64,000 nucleotides of DNA from an uncultured Rikenellaceae bacterium (GTDB lineage Bacteria; Bacteroidota; Bacteroidia; Bacteroidales; Rikenellaceae), in the NCBI GenBank assembly GCA_944326815.1, contig CALVFI010000009.1, forward strand, positions 1 through 64,000. Reading direction: 5' to 3'. Both the position numbers and the translations under genes were made by a program. This document shows positions 8,573-17,390 of the stretch, piece after piece. Below the pieces are notes generated by a model, which was not told the origin of the DNA, ran no database searches, and saw only the letters and a list, made by a program, of their open reading frames with translations. Each line of letters begins with the position of its first letter. Position 1 is the first letter of the stretch.

Positions 8573-9763
8573 TCAGCGGTTATCCCATAGACGGCTTATC
8601 TTCCGTCGGATGGCAAGGCTGTTTAGGAGGGTTACCGCGATCATCACTCCTATGCCGATGGCCGAAGTGATTCCGATGCCGGCCGGGGTGTAATCGTTCC
8701 ATAGATTCTCCAGTGAAGGCAGGTAAAGGTGTCGACTCCAGCATAGCAATCCGATGGCAATCAGCAGAACCGATCCGTTGAGTCCGAGTGTCAGCCATTG
8801 ATAGGGCCGTGAAACCTGTGCGGGCGTGTAGCCCAGCAATAGCAGGTTTTCCAGTTTGCGGCTATTTTTCTGTAAGAGCAGGAAAATGCTCAGCATCAGG
8901 ATGAAAAACGATAGTGCCGTGATTATGCCCCCTATTGTGATGACCACGATTGTAATCAATTGTAGAAAATGGGCGGTTTTTCCGCTTTGTTGGCCCCCTT
9001 CGGTCTCGTAGCCCATCCGGTCGAGATAGGTGGCGAGTTGGGGATCGGCCGGATTGGCGGCATCGAGGATCAACCGAGCGGGCGATGTGTGCGGCTGATC
9101 GGAAAATTCGGCATTGGACCATTCGATAAAGCTCCGGGGAACAAGAATCGTGTTCAGTCGGTCGGAGAACCCAACGATGCGACCTTCGAAGTGCTCTTCC
9201 CGACCGTTTCCGACGATGTCGATGCCCAATGAAACCTTCTTGAATATGCTTTCGGCCAGTTGAGGGAGTCCCTGCGACTTGGCAAATCCGTAATTGTATA
9301 GGTTCAGATAGTTGCGGGGCAAGATAATTGGTATGGTGCGATCTCCCGGTTGGAATTTCCAGTGTTCACTCCGTACGTCGATGAATTCGTCCGGTACGGA
9401 TTCGAAAAAAAGTTCGCTCGAGAGCTCCATACCCCCGGCGGCGATGGTTCCCGTAATGTGGTAGGTGGCCGGCAAGAAGGTACCGAGTCGGCGTGTGAAA
9501 GGTTGCTTCTGGAGGTTGTCGAGCTCTTGTGGCGTGAAGTCACTGCTGCCTAAGCCGATGGCTTGCAGGGTTCCGACCTTCTTCGATAGAATCAGGTAGT
9601 CGCTTCGCAGGAACGAATCCGGAGCCGTGAATATGGGCAGCAGGTCGCGGCCGAATTGCAGGGCCAGCAGGATGATGGCCATGCCGGCGAGGTTGGCCAG
9701 CCAATAGCCGGTCAGCTGGATGGCGCTCATGTGGCGGCGCAGAAGTTTCCACAGCAGATTCAT
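8573..9763 (-). CDS. ABC transporter permease, FtsX/MacB-like topology
   Basis: 396 residues. One hydrophobic segment near the N-terminus (about 15-37) is followed by some 240 residues without membrane spans. Three membrane segments lie near the C-terminus (about 275-305, 327-347 and 363-385). This is the layout of FtsX/MacB-type permeases, which act on envelope substrates (lipoproteins, peptides, hydrolase control) rather than importing solutes. The start overlaps the stop of the ATPase gene by four bases, so the two are partners. The large extracytoplasmic domain has no motif I recognise. Substrate unknown. Confidence 0.7.
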   Translation of the reverse strand: MNLLWKLLRRHMSAIQLTGYWLANLAGMAIILLALQFGRDLLPIFTAPDSFLRSDYLILSKKVGTLQAIGLGSSDFTPQELDNLQKQPFTRRLGTFLPATYHITGTIAAGGMELSSELFFESVPDEFIDVRSEHWKFQPGDRTIPIILPRNYLNLYNYGFAKSQGLPQLAESIFKKVSLGIDIVGNGREEHFEGRIVGFSDRLNTILVPRSFIEWSNAEFSDQPHTSPARLILDAANPADPQLATYLDRMGYETEGGQQSGKTAHFLQLITIVVITIGGIITALSFFILMLSIFLLLQKNSRKLENLLLLGYTPAQVSRPYQWLTLGLNGSVLLIAIGLLCWSRHLYLPSLENLWNDYTPAGIGITSAIGIGVMIAVTLLNSLAIRRKISRLWDNR

Positions 9764-10404
9764 AACGTGTAGATTTTGTTGTAGGCGATGTCTGGATGTC
9801 GCCCGATGGAAGTGATGATTAGGCCGGCTTCCTGGCGCTTCGCTTCGTCGAGAAGCAGACGGGCAAGGGCGTCGCTGTTCTGGTCGTCGAGATGGCTTAC
9901 GGGTTCATCCAACAGTAGAAAGTCGAAAGGTTGGCTCAGCGAACGGATGAATGCCACGCGTTGCTGTTGTCCGAAGGAGAGGCGGTTGACCGGGGTATCC
10001 CATTTGTCGGCCATATCCAGCTCCTCGAACATCTCGCGGAGGCGTGTTTCGGTTAGGTGATGGGTGAGGCGGTTTTTGATGCGGACATTATCTGCTGCGC
10101 TCAACTCCGGAAACAACCGCAGGTCTTGGAACATCATCGACAGCGAACGGCGTCTCAATTTACTCCAGCTATTGCGAGAGAGAAGGTCGCTTGGTGAGCC
10201 ATCGAACAGAATGACTCCCGTATAGTCTCTTCGATAGCCATACAGATAGGCCAGCAGGGAGGACTTGCCCGTACCTGAGGCGGCCTCGATGAGGTAATAT
10301 TCGCCTTTTTGAAGGGTGATCTCCTGCTGCCAAATTTCCGAACTTGACGGAGGCGTATCTGAAAAAACAGCAGGCAGAACCTGCTGTAATGTGATGCTGT
10401 TCAT
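9760..10404 (-). CDS. ABC transporter ATPase with altered nucleotide-binding motifs
   Basis: 214 residues from the ATG at 10402-10404; an upstream in-frame codon exists but would overlap the preceding gene. Walker B LLLDEP (163-168), the Q-loop Q93 and D-loop SHLD are present. Three usual features are changed: the P-loop is AASGTGKSS with Ala41 in place of the first glycine; the signature is LSFGQ (142-146) instead of LSGGQ; and Ser199 (in LIITSIG) sits where the switch histidine is expected. Overall it resembles LolD/FtsE-type subunits. It overlaps its permease by four bases and lies 38 bases after a DUF4836 lipoprotein gene, suggesting one envelope system. Confidence 0.75.
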   Translation of the reverse strand: MNSITLQQVLPAVFSDTPPSSSEIWQQEITLQKGEYYLIEAASGTGKSSLLAYLYGYRRDYTGVILFDGSPSDLLSRNSWSKLRRRSLSMMFQDLRLFPELSAADNVRIKNRLTHHLTETRLREMFEELDMADKWDTPVNRLSFGQQQRVAFIRSLSQPFDFLLLDEPVSHLDDQNSDALARLLLDEAKRQEAGLIITSIGRHPDIAYNKIYTL

Positions 10405-10442
10405 GGCCGAAACTTTTGACTCGATTGCCGTAAATGGTATTT

Positions 10443-12005
10443 CTACATTTGGGACTGCGCGCTCTTTGCCAGATCGGTGAGCGCCGAACAAAGGGTGGCG
10501 AGGGCATTCCGATTCGTGTCGGTCATTTCAATGACCATGGATGCAGTTTCGGTTGTGCCATGTATCTCCATTTGCTGGAAGATGCCTAATAGTCCGAAGA
10601 TTATTTGGGTTTCAGACTCCGGAGAATTGGCCAGATAGGGCCGTATGGCTTGCGTCAGTTTTCCGAAGTCGAGAGTCAGGGTGGAGTTCTGCTTTACAAA
10701 CAGTTGCTTGGCACTTTCTATGGATTCGATTTCCTCTCCTTGAATTGCCGACAATACCGTTGAGGCGTTCGTGATATAAAGTATCTTGTCTTTTACGCCG
10801 AAATTCAGCGCAATGTTGCCGAGAGCGAGTTGGTATGTGTTTTTACCCGTCATGGTAATCGGCAGCGGTCCTAGTTCGGCGACGAGGGCTTCGATGATGG
10901 CCGGGTCGTTGACGGTGGTAAGAATGGCTCCTTCCGGATATTTGCCATCGGCGGTGACTCCTGTGATGACGAGAGCCACGTCGCCGTCAATCGCATCGAA
11001 TACCTGTTTTACGCTCGGAACGGCTGCCATGGCTCCATAACCTGGTAGGGAGACGAGTGTTTCGTAGAGCTTTTCGCCGATGAGGTTGCAGCTCAATACG
11101 GCGATGTTGTCTTTCGGAATATAGGGAAGCAGGTCGCCTGTCTGGGCCTGGCTGTAATTGTAGGCTTCCAGAAATTTCTCTTGAGCTTCTTTGCTCTTGA
11201 ATAACGGAGCGCCTTCGAAAGTGATTCTGCCTTTTTCGAAGTTGCAGGATCCCGCTACGGCAAACTCCTCCAAGGCCTGTATGATGGGGGATGTGGTTGC
11301 GAATTGATTGAAAAATTCGCTGGGTAGGTTGCCGTAATCGAGATAAATATTCATGTCGTTCGATTTGGACAGGCATTCGGTTGCTGCTTTGTCGTCGAAA
11401 AGACTGTTTTCCTGTTTCAGCGTCATTAACTCTTTGGCCCGGTCGAGAGCGGTCGGATAGTCTTGCTGCGCTATGAAGAAGAGGCAGGCTGTTTCGTTAT
11501 AGACGCACAGAAGGTTCGGGTTGCCCGAATCATCAAGGGTGATGATGCTGAGGTCGCCCTCCTGTTCGATCTCAGCTCCTTGGTGGAGGGAGAAGAGTCC
11601 AGCCATTTGATTGAACTTGCTTGCGTCGCCCATCGGATAGAGTAGGCCTCCCTCGATGCCTCCCGCGAAGTTCTCTTCGTCCAAAGCCATGAAAAGGTAG
11701 CTGGGTTGGCTGAGATCGAGCCCGCTTTCAGAGGGATTGTTGATGAGTGACAAAAGATACTCCTTTTCTCCTGCCGGGATGTCCGGTATTTCGGATAGTT
11801 TTTCTGAAAGGAATCGCACGAGGGGGTTGGGACCGGTTTGACCGTCATTAGCCTTCTGGAGCAACGCCTGGTTGTCCATCGTATAGACGAAGAACGCATT
11901 TGAAGGTACGGCGTTTCGATATTCCGGAGTTTGACTGCAGGAGGCAGCGAACAGGGCCATGATTGCGATGACCGCCAGTCGAAAGAGAGCATGGAATTTA
12001 TTCAT
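10443..12005 (-). CDS. DUF4836-type lipoprotein
   Basis: 520 residues from the ATG at 12003-12005, chosen because it starts a clean signal peptide with lipobox FAASC (Cys23). The mature part opens with TPEYRNAVPSNAFFVYTMDNQALLQKA, matching the repeated fold of Bacteroidetes DUF4836 proteins, which begin with a 'values must be real numbers' type domain of unknown function. It is probably anchored in the periplasm or outer membrane. It is first in a unit with the altered ABC ATPase and permease. An earlier in-frame start at 12065 would add 20 residues before the signal and lies upstream of the promoter-like site, so it is rejected. Confidence 0.75.
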   Translation of the reverse strand: MNKFHALFRLAVIAIMALFAASCSQTPEYRNAVPSNAFFVYTMDNQALLQKANDGQTGPNPLVRFLSEKLSEIPDIPAGEKEYLLSLINNPSESGLDLSQPSYLFMALDEENFAGGIEGGLLYPMGDASKFNQMAGLFSLHQGAEIEQEGDLSIITLDDSGNPNLLCVYNETACLFFIAQQDYPTALDRAKELMTLKQENSLFDDKAATECLSKSNDMNIYLDYGNLPSEFFNQFATTSPIIQALEEFAVAGSCNFEKGRITFEGAPLFKSKEAQEKFLEAYNYSQAQTGDLLPYIPKDNIAVLSCNLIGEKLYETLVSLPGYGAMAAVPSVKQVFDAIDGDVALVITGVTADGKYPEGAILTTVNDPAIIEALVAELGPLPITMTGKNTYQLALGNIALNFGVKDKILYITNASTVLSAIQGEEIESIESAKQLFVKQNSTLTLDFGKLTQAIRPYLANSPESETQIIFGLLGIFQQMEIHGTTETASMVIEMTDTNRNALATLCSALTDLAKSAQSQM

Positions 12006-12032
12006 AATTGCAGAATTAAAGTATTCTATGAA

Positions 12033-12066
12033 CAAAGATAGGAATATTTGGGAGGTCCGTATCAAA
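12033..12066 (-). promoter_or_regulatory. Promoter before the DUF4836 lipoprotein / ABC unit
   Basis: Minus-strand TTTG (12063-12066) and TATCTTTG (12033-12040) are 22 bases apart, close to the Bacteroidetes pattern. The start codon is 28 bases downstream. Confidence 0.55.
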
Positions 12067-12078
12067 TTTTCCGGATAT

Positions 12079-12106
12079 TATCGTTAATTTTGAAGAAATA
12101 ACGATA
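12079..12106 (+). promoter_or_regulatory. Inverted repeat and -7 element before rmuC
   Basis: TATCGTTA (12079-12086) and its exact reverse complement TAACGATA (12099-12106) have centres 20 bases apart, two helical turns. A TAATTTTG -7-like element (12085-12092) lies at the left arm. The rmuC ATG is 13 bases further. This could be an operator or an mRNA hairpin; which is unknown. Confidence 0.4.
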
Positions 12107-12119
12107 GACTGCGTAAGAT

Positions 12120-13469
12120 ATGCCTGGAATATATATTATAGCCATTTTATTGGTGTTGGCAGGAGTTGGTTTGACTATGGGGCTTTTGGGTAGCCGTCGG
12201 AGAGAAGGGGAACAAAAGGCTCGTTGCGAGGAGGCTGAAAAGCGGATTGCCGAGTTGAATGCTCGGATGGCTTCCCTGGCTGCTGATTTGCGGACGCGTG
12301 AAACGGAAGCGACCGGCTTGCGTGTGGAGCTGACGCGGAGTGAGGAACGGGTTCGGGCGTTGGAAGAGAAAGCCGAGCACGATCGTCAGGAGCTGGAGAA
12401 GTTACAGGCGTCGTTTCGGGCGGAATTCCGTAATCTGGCGAATGACTTGTTGGAACAGAAGTCGGCTCAATTCAAACAGACTAACAAGGAGGCGATGGAT
12501 GCCTTGCTGAAACCGTTCAAAGATAATATCTCTGATTTTCGCGAACGGGTAGAGAAGATCTATTCCGAGGAGAACGAGCAACGGGGTATATTGAAAAGTG
12601 AGATCCGGAACCTGCTCGATCTGAATCGTCATATTACAGAAGAGACGGCGAATCTGACCAATGCTCTGCGAGGTAACAGCAAAGTGCAGGGCGATTGGGG
12701 GGAGATGATTCTGGCTACTATTTTGGAGCGTTCAGGTCTGGTTAAGGGCATTCATTATACGTGTCAGGAGAATCTGAAGGATGAGGTGGGGAATAACCTT
12801 CGGCCCGATGTGATCTTGCACTTGCCGGATCGGAAGCGGATCGTAATCGATTCCAAGGTCTCGCTTACGGCTTTTGTGGGTTATACGGCGGCCGATGATG
12901 CCGAGACGCGGGGGCGTTTCCTGCGTGAACATTTGCTTTCCGTGCGTCGTCATGTGGAGGAGTTGGGGGCCAAACGTTATCAGGAGTTGCTCGATTCGCC
13001 CGATTTTGTCATCATGTTCGTCCCCAATGAGCCGGCTTTCCTGACGGCGATTCAAAACGATGCTGCCATCTGGAGCGATGCCTACAACAAGAAGGTGATT
13101 GTGAGCAGTCCCACCAACCTCTTTGCCCTATTGAAGATTGTGGATGATTTGTGGCAGCGTGATGCACAGAATCGCAATGCGTTGGAGATTGCCGATGCGG
13201 GTGGAAAACTTTATGATAAGTTTGTCGGATTCCTGGAGACGCTCGAGACGCTCGGTAAAAATATCAGTTCCGTTTCGGATAGTTATCAGAAGGCGATGGG
13301 GCAACTCAGTACCGGAAGCGGGAATTTGATTGGCCGTACGGAGAAATTGCGCAAATTGGGGGTTAAGGCGTCAAAGTCGATGCCTCCTCGTTTTGAGGCT
13401 GCAGCTATGGAAATGAATGAAGAAGAGTCTGTGCGGAGGGCTCTCTCTGGAGAGACTGTGAATGAGTGA
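12120..13469 (+). CDS. rmuC: DNA recombination protein RmuC
   Basis: 449 residues. An N-terminal membrane helix (about 3-24) is followed by a long charged coiled coil (about 28-120) and the RmuC nuclease-like domain (about 150-400) with LRGNSKVQGDWGEMIL, LRPDVILHLPDRKRIVIDSKVSL and FVPNEPAF. These are the conserved blocks of the family, related to restriction-endonuclease folds. RmuC limits DNA inversions and rearrangement; its biochemical activity is not settled. It is a single-gene unit with a hairpin terminator just after its stop and an inverted repeat just before its start. Confidence 0.93.
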   Translation: MPGIYIIAILLVLAGVGLTMGLLGSRRREGEQKARCEEAEKRIAELNARMASLAADLRTRETEATGLRVELTRSEERVRALEEKAEHDRQELEKLQASFRAEFRNLANDLLEQKSAQFKQTNKEAMDALLKPFKDNISDFRERVEKIYSEENEQRGILKSEIRNLLDLNRHITEETANLTNALRGNSKVQGDWGEMILATILERSGLVKGIHYTCQENLKDEVGNNLRPDVILHLPDRKRIVIDSKVSLTAFVGYTAADDAETRGRFLREHLLSVRRHVEELGAKRYQELLDSPDFVIMFVPNEPAFLTAIQNDAAIWSDAYNKKVIVSSPTNLFALLKIVDDLWQRDAQNRNALEIADAGGKLYDKFVGFLETLETLGKNISSVSDSYQKAMGQLSTGSGNLIGRTEKLRKLGVKASKSMPPRFEAAAMEMNEEESVRRALSGETVNE

Positions 13470-13489
13470 GATTTTTTGTTTCGTATAAT

Positions 13490-13519
13490 AAAAGCGACAA
13501 GAGGAGTCTTGTCGCTTTT
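13490..13519 (+). terminator. Terminator after rmuC
   Basis: A perfect 13-bp stem (13490-13502 with 13507-13519) has the four-base loop GGAG and ends in TTTT. It sits 20 bases after the rmuC stop. Confidence 0.8.
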
Positions 13520-13606
13520 CAGGTTAGGTTAATCAGGTTAATGAGGTCGGGGACGTTCCCCGTAATCATCTCGACAAAGTTAGCCTTTTATTTTGGGTAA
13601 GCAAAT

Positions 13607-13637
13607 AAAAAGTCGCATTTTTATGATGCGACTTTTT
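13607..13637. terminator. Bidirectional hairpin between convergent rmuC and araC-type genes
   Basis: A 12-bp perfect stem (13607-13618 with 13626-13637) is flanked by five A on the left arm and five T on the right, so it can terminate from either side. Confidence 0.7.
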
Positions 13638-13821
13638 AAATGATAGAACGTCATTATAATATAGAGTGTGGTCCGAACTTTTATTTTTTGATAGATTAAT
13701 AATGGATTTGTCTGTATATCTGTATAAGTATATAATATATTGTATATTCTATTTGTCGTTTGTACGCTCTTGTTAAATATATGACGTTATTGAATGAGGT
13801 GTGAATATATTGATTAAATAT

Positions 13822-14790
13822 TTATTGATGTATAGTGTTGAATATTTTTGTGTTTGTCTGTGAGGCTAATCCTGAGGTGGTGTTTATTTCATTTTTGGAT
13901 AGAACTTCGTTATGATTCTTGTCTTGACTCTTGCCCTCCTGGTAACGGTTTCGGTAGGTAGCGGGTGTCAGAGCATACTCTTTCTTGAATAATTTGATGA
14001 AATGCGATGTGTTTGGAAAGTTGCATTCGATACCGATTTCGGAGATAGATTTGTTGGTTGAGATCAACAATAGTCGTGCTTGCATAAGCCGTTGTTTAAT
14101 GAACCATTTGTGTGGTGGTTCGAAGAAGTGTTTCTTGAATTCTTTCTTGAACGAAGTGAGGCTGCGATTGCATTGTTGGGCAAGTTCTTCGATAGAGATG
14201 TCGTTGAAGATGTTTTTGTGGATGGTCTGTTCGAAGCTCTCCTTCATCATATCGGTATTGTCCAATACTTTGCTCTTGAGACAGCAGTTGCTTTGCGTCA
14301 TGATCAGGTAGATCAGTTCTGTCATTTTCAGATTTTCGGCAGTGGTGTCTTGGGAGAAGATGTCTTCGCGGATGTATTGATTGATCGTGCTGAAGAAATT
14401 GCGTGCTGTGCTCCATGCTGGATAGACCACATGGTTGTGTTCGCGGCAATTTTCGCAACTGTGGTCATTTTCGATACTCATACCATAAGTCATGTTGAGA
14501 TGTGCAAGGATGTGGCTTAATTGGTCGGGAGTGTAGTAGAATACAATCTGTTCGAAAGGTTTTCCTCCCTCGGGGATGTCTTCCGTGTAGTGATGTCCGG
14601 TGCTGAGGTAGAACATGTCTCCGCGATTCACTTCGTGGCGAACGTCACCATAGTAGATGTATTTTTTGCCGCGAAGAATGAAGCCAATAGCATGGCGGGT
14701 CAGATTGTGCGATTGAATGCCGTTGCGATAAGGTTGTACGTACTTTACGATCATTGGTTGCTGTGCTGTGGGTGAGTAATAGTTAATCAT
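13822..14790 (-). CDS. AraC-family transcriptional regulator
   Basis: 322 residues. The N-terminal half is cupin-like, with HAIGFILRGKKYIYYGDVRHEV and GDMFYL. The C-terminal AraC DNA-binding domain (about 190-290) has two helix-turn-helix units, ending SEIGIECNFPNTSHFIKLFKKEYALTPATYRNRY split over the second helix. A CxxC pair (CENC, in the linker around residue 110) is unusual and could bind metal or sense redox. A polar 35-residue tail follows the DNA-binding domain. It is transcribed divergently from bioA across a 306-base AT-rich region, but control of bioA is only a possibility. Ligand unknown. Confidence 0.88.
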   Translation of the reverse strand: MINYYSPTAQQPMIVKYVQPYRNGIQSHNLTRHAIGFILRGKKYIYYGDVRHEVNRGDMFYLSTGHHYTEDIPEGGKPFEQIVFYYTPDQLSHILAHLNMTYGMSIENDHSCENCREHNHVVYPAWSTARNFFSTINQYIREDIFSQDTTAENLKMTELIYLIMTQSNCCLKSKVLDNTDMMKESFEQTIHKNIFNDISIEELAQQCNRSLTSFKKEFKKHFFEPPHKWFIKQRLMQARLLLISTNKSISEIGIECNFPNTSHFIKLFKKEYALTPATYRNRYQEGKSQDKNHNEVLSKNEINTTSGLASQTNTKIFNTIHQ

Positions 14791-14864
14791 AATCTTGAAT
14801 TTTTTTTAATAAAGAATAATTTATAGTTAATAGTTTGTTGGATGTATGTTGTATGTTTCGAATT

Positions 14865-14895
14865 CAAAATTATGGTAAATAAATATAGAATGCAA
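14865..14895 (-). promoter_or_regulatory. Possible promoter before the AraC-type gene
   Basis: Minus-strand TTG (14893-14895) and TAATTTTG (14865-14872) are 20 bases apart, 74 bases before the start codon. Confidence 0.4.
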
Positions 14896-15024
14896 TATTT
14901 TGTATATTAAATTATTTACAAAATAATAATATATTTTTTGTTAATGGCTAATGTGTTGTTATATAATAATTTATAATTGTATAATATTTGTGTTCTTTTT
15001 GGGAAAAGATAGAAAGTGATAAAA

Positions 15025-15067
15025 ATATTCAAGAATATACGGGTTTTGATAGCTGTTTGTATCTTTG
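15025..15067 (+). promoter_or_regulatory. Palindrome and -7 element before bioA
   Basis: ATATTC-AA-GAATAT (15025-15038) is a two-fold palindrome lying 21 bases before TATCTTTG (15060-15067), the best -7 match for bioA. It occupies the place where a -33 element would be, so it could be a regulator site. No biotin riboswitch is known or seen. Confidence 0.4.
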
Positions 15068-15096
15068 TCTTATGAAAAAATGATACCAAAGTAGCT

Positions 15097-16374
15097 ATGA
15101 TTGACAAAAAAATGCTTGAATTTGATAGAGAACACCTCTGGCACCCCTATACCTCGATGACCGAACCCCTTCCGGTTTACGCTGTAAAGTCCGCTCATGG
15201 AGTATTTATCGAGTTGGAGAATGGCCAACCATTGATTGATGGTATGTCTTCCTGGTGGTGTGCCGTACACGGATACAATCATCCGGTACTCAATAAAGCC
15301 GTCGAGGATCAGTTGCAAAAGATGTCGCATGTGATGTTCGGTGGATTGACGCATGCTCCCGCCGTACGGTTGGCTCGTCGCTTGGTCGATATGGCTCCGG
15401 AGGGGTTGTCGAAGATATTCTATTGTGATTCTGGATCCGTTGCGGTCGAGGTGGCCATTAAGATGGCGTTGCAATATAAACAGGCGCTCGGGCAGTACAA
15501 ACGGACAAAACTTGCAACCATTCGGGGCGGTTATCACGGTGATACGTGGCATGCGATGTCGGTATGCGATCCGGTGGGTGGCATGCATTCGCTCTATGCC
15601 GGGCGACTGCCTGTGCAGTTCTTTGCGGCAAGGCCGGAATGTCGCTTCGGTGAGGAGTGGCGGGAATCCGACATTGTTTCGATGGCGCAATTGCTGGAGG
15701 AGCATAGCGAGGAGATAGCTGCCGTTATTTTGGAACCCATTGTGCAGGGCGCCGGGGGAATGTGGTTCTATCATCCGGAGTATCTTCGACAGCTCCGGGC
15801 GTTGTGCGATCAATACGATGTGTTGTTGATTGCAGACGAAATCGCTACGGGTTTCTGGCGTACGGGACGCCGGTTTGCGTGTGATTGGGCGGGTATCGCG
15901 CCCGATATCATGTGTGTTGGCAAGGCGATTACGGGAGGTTATATGAGCTTCGCGGCGGTCATGGCTACCGACCATGTGGCCAGGACAATCTCGGAACATG
16001 CTCCGGGCGTTTTTATGCACGGACCTACGTTTATGGGGAATCCGTTGGCGTGTGCCGTAGCTGATTCCTCTCTGGAGCTATTGTCCGATCCGGAGCTCCC
16101 GAACCGGATTGCTGCGATTCAGTCGATTCTGAACGAGGAGCTGTTGCCTGCAAAACGGTTGGTGGGGGTTGCGGATGTTCGTGTGCTGGGAGCAATCGGG
16201 GTGTTGGAGATGCACGAGCCTGTGGATATGGCTGCGATGCAACGTCGGTTCGTGGAGGAGGGGATCTGGGTGCGTCCTTTCGGCCGTCTGGTCTACATTA
16301 TGCCTCCTTATATTATTACGCCCGACCAGTTGCGGAGGCTCTGCCGGGCGATGCTGCGTGTTGTGGCTGAATAA
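15097..16374 (+). CDS. bioA: Adenosylmethionine-8-amino-7-oxononanoate aminotransferase
   Basis: 425 residues. It is a PLP enzyme that uses S-adenosylmethionine to convert KAPA to DAPA in biotin synthesis. The opening [11 protein letters not shown] and the block [14 protein letters not shown] are BioA hallmarks that set it apart from other class III aminotransferases. The PLP lysine is K276 in [10 protein letters not shown], with [13 protein letters not shown] upstream. Length is normal. It stands alone here with no other bio genes in the window, next to a divergent AraC-type regulator. The downstream neighbour is convergent. Confidence 0.95.
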   Translation: MIDKKMLEFDREHLWHPYTSMTEPLPVYAVKSAHGVFIELENGQPLIDGMSSWWCAVHGYNHPVLNKAVEDQLQKMSHVMFGGLTHAPAVRLARRLVDMAPEGLSKIFYCDSGSVAVEVAIKMALQYKQALGQYKRTKLATIRGGYHGDTWHAMSVCDPVGGMHSLYAGRLPVQFFAARPECRFGEEWRESDIVSMAQLLEEHSEEIAAVILEPIVQGAGGMWFYHPEYLRQLRALCDQYDVLLIADEIATGFWRTGRRFACDWAGIAPDIMCVGKAITGGYMSFAAVMATDHVARTISEHAPGVFMHGPTFMGNPLACAVADSSLELLSDPELPNRIAAIQSILNEELLPAKRLVGVADVRVLGAIGVLEMHEPVDMAAMQRRFVEEGIWVRPFGRLVYIMPPYIITPDQLRRLCRAMLRVVAE

Positions 16375-16394
16375 AGTGATGAACGTAGTACCTG

Positions 16395-17375
16395 CTAAAG
16401 GATACTGGATAGTATGGCGCTCACTAGGATCAGTATATACAAGATGGCTGATAACCAGCCGGGGGTCCGTATAAAAAATACGGGTAGGAGGAGGGAAGCC
16501 GGAATCGCCACTATGGACAGGTCTGCTCCTGAATGACAGGGAAAGATCAAGGCTCCTCCGGTTAGGAGCAATAACCAGAGCATATACAAATGTAGTTTAT
16601 AGGCTCGGGTACGCATATTGCGCGCCATGACCCTGAGATTGATGATGGACAAAATCAGCAATACGATTAATAATCCGCATAATACAAGGGGCGCAATTTC
16701 TTGTCCGGAGTGGAGGGTGAGAAACTCTTGGGGAATAAAGAGCAGGTTCCATAGCTGGACGAATGGGTAGGTGAACTCTTGCCCGATGATCCAATATATA
16801 TAGCCGCATATCAATACTGGTAACAGTAGGCTGACCAGGGCAACGAATATCTCTCGTCCGCTTCGTTGGAATAGAACCATTGCGATCGGAACGATTAACA
16901 GGCTCGTAACCGCAGAAGCGTGAAACAGAATGGTCGTTCCGATGAGTAAGGAGCCTTGAAATAGGCAGTCGAAACGAGGCGTCCTGCTAAAAGAGCTGCT
17001 CAGGTATTCCGTTCCTTTGAGCAGCAAATAAGCAGTGAGGAGCGCCGAGAGCCTATTGTCGGGGGGAATGATTCCATAGCTGATAATTAAATAAAAGATG
17101 CAGGGTAAATAGGTCCTCGAAACATACATCATATTGCGGGTGGAGATCCGCAATATGATCAGTGCGTTCCACAAAAGTAGCAGGAGAGATGCGATTTTCT
17201 CTAATAAAGACCAGCGGAGGGAGAACTTTTCAACCAGCAACTCTAAGGGCATGGTCTCCGACATGGATAATGCCCAGGGAGAAGTCAGAAAAGCTCTTCC
17301 TTGAAATATCGCCAAAAGAATGACGAACAGAACGAAGGTCAACTCTAAGGGTTGACGGGTGATGTCCACTCGCAT
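16395..17375 (-). CDS. Multi-pass membrane protein, DUF6427-like
   Basis: 326 residues, with roughly eight to ten hydrophobic segments over the full length and short loops. There are no catalytic motifs I can recognise. Composition and position (15 bases after purD on the same strand) fit the Bacteroidetes DUF6427 family, which is often found near purD; that assignment is by memory of context and needs a profile search. It is the last gene of the metY-metX-purD group and probably sits in the inner membrane. Function unknown. Confidence 0.6.
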   Translation of the reverse strand: MRVDITRQPLELTFVLFVILLAIFQGRAFLTSPWALSMSETMPLELLVEKFSLRWSLLEKIASLLLLLWNALIILRISTRNMMYVSRTYLPCIFYLIISYGIIPPDNRLSALLTAYLLLKGTEYLSSSFSRTPRFDCLFQGSLLIGTTILFHASAVTSLLIVPIAMVLFQRSGREIFVALVSLLLPVLICGYIYWIIGQEFTYPFVQLWNLLFIPQEFLTLHSGQEIAPLVLCGLLIVLLILSIINLRVMARNMRTRAYKLHLYMLWLLLLTGGALIFPCHSGADLSIVAIPASLLLPVFFIRTPGWLSAILYILILVSAILSSIL

Positions 17376-17390
17376 TCCCCGGTGGTTTAA

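Larger units (their letters stand above)
13470..13821. other. 352-base intergenic region between rmuC and the AraC regulator
   Basis: It holds two strong hairpins (13490-13519 and 13607-13637), a small GC hairpin (CGGGGA / TCCCCG, 13548-13562) and then about 180 bases of AT-rich sequence without an ORF. AACGTCAT (13647-13654) recurs inverted as ATGACGTT (13781-13788). No gene is seen. Confidence 0.6.
14791..15096. other. AT-rich divergent promoter region (AraC-type gene / bioA)
   Basis: These 306 bases are strongly AT-rich compared with the genes on both sides and encode no credible protein. They hold the promoter-like elements for the two divergent genes and a short palindrome at 15025-15038. 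Confidence 0.55.

Noticed and set aside
14916-15107. A 63-codon minus-strand ORF in the AT-rich region before bioA
   Set aside because: Low-complexity Ile/Phe/Asn/Tyr composition caused by AT richness; it also runs through the bioA start.
15070-16020. A 316-codon minus-strand ORF across bioA
   Set aside because: Antisense shadow of bioA with His/Arg-rich composition and no family resemblance.
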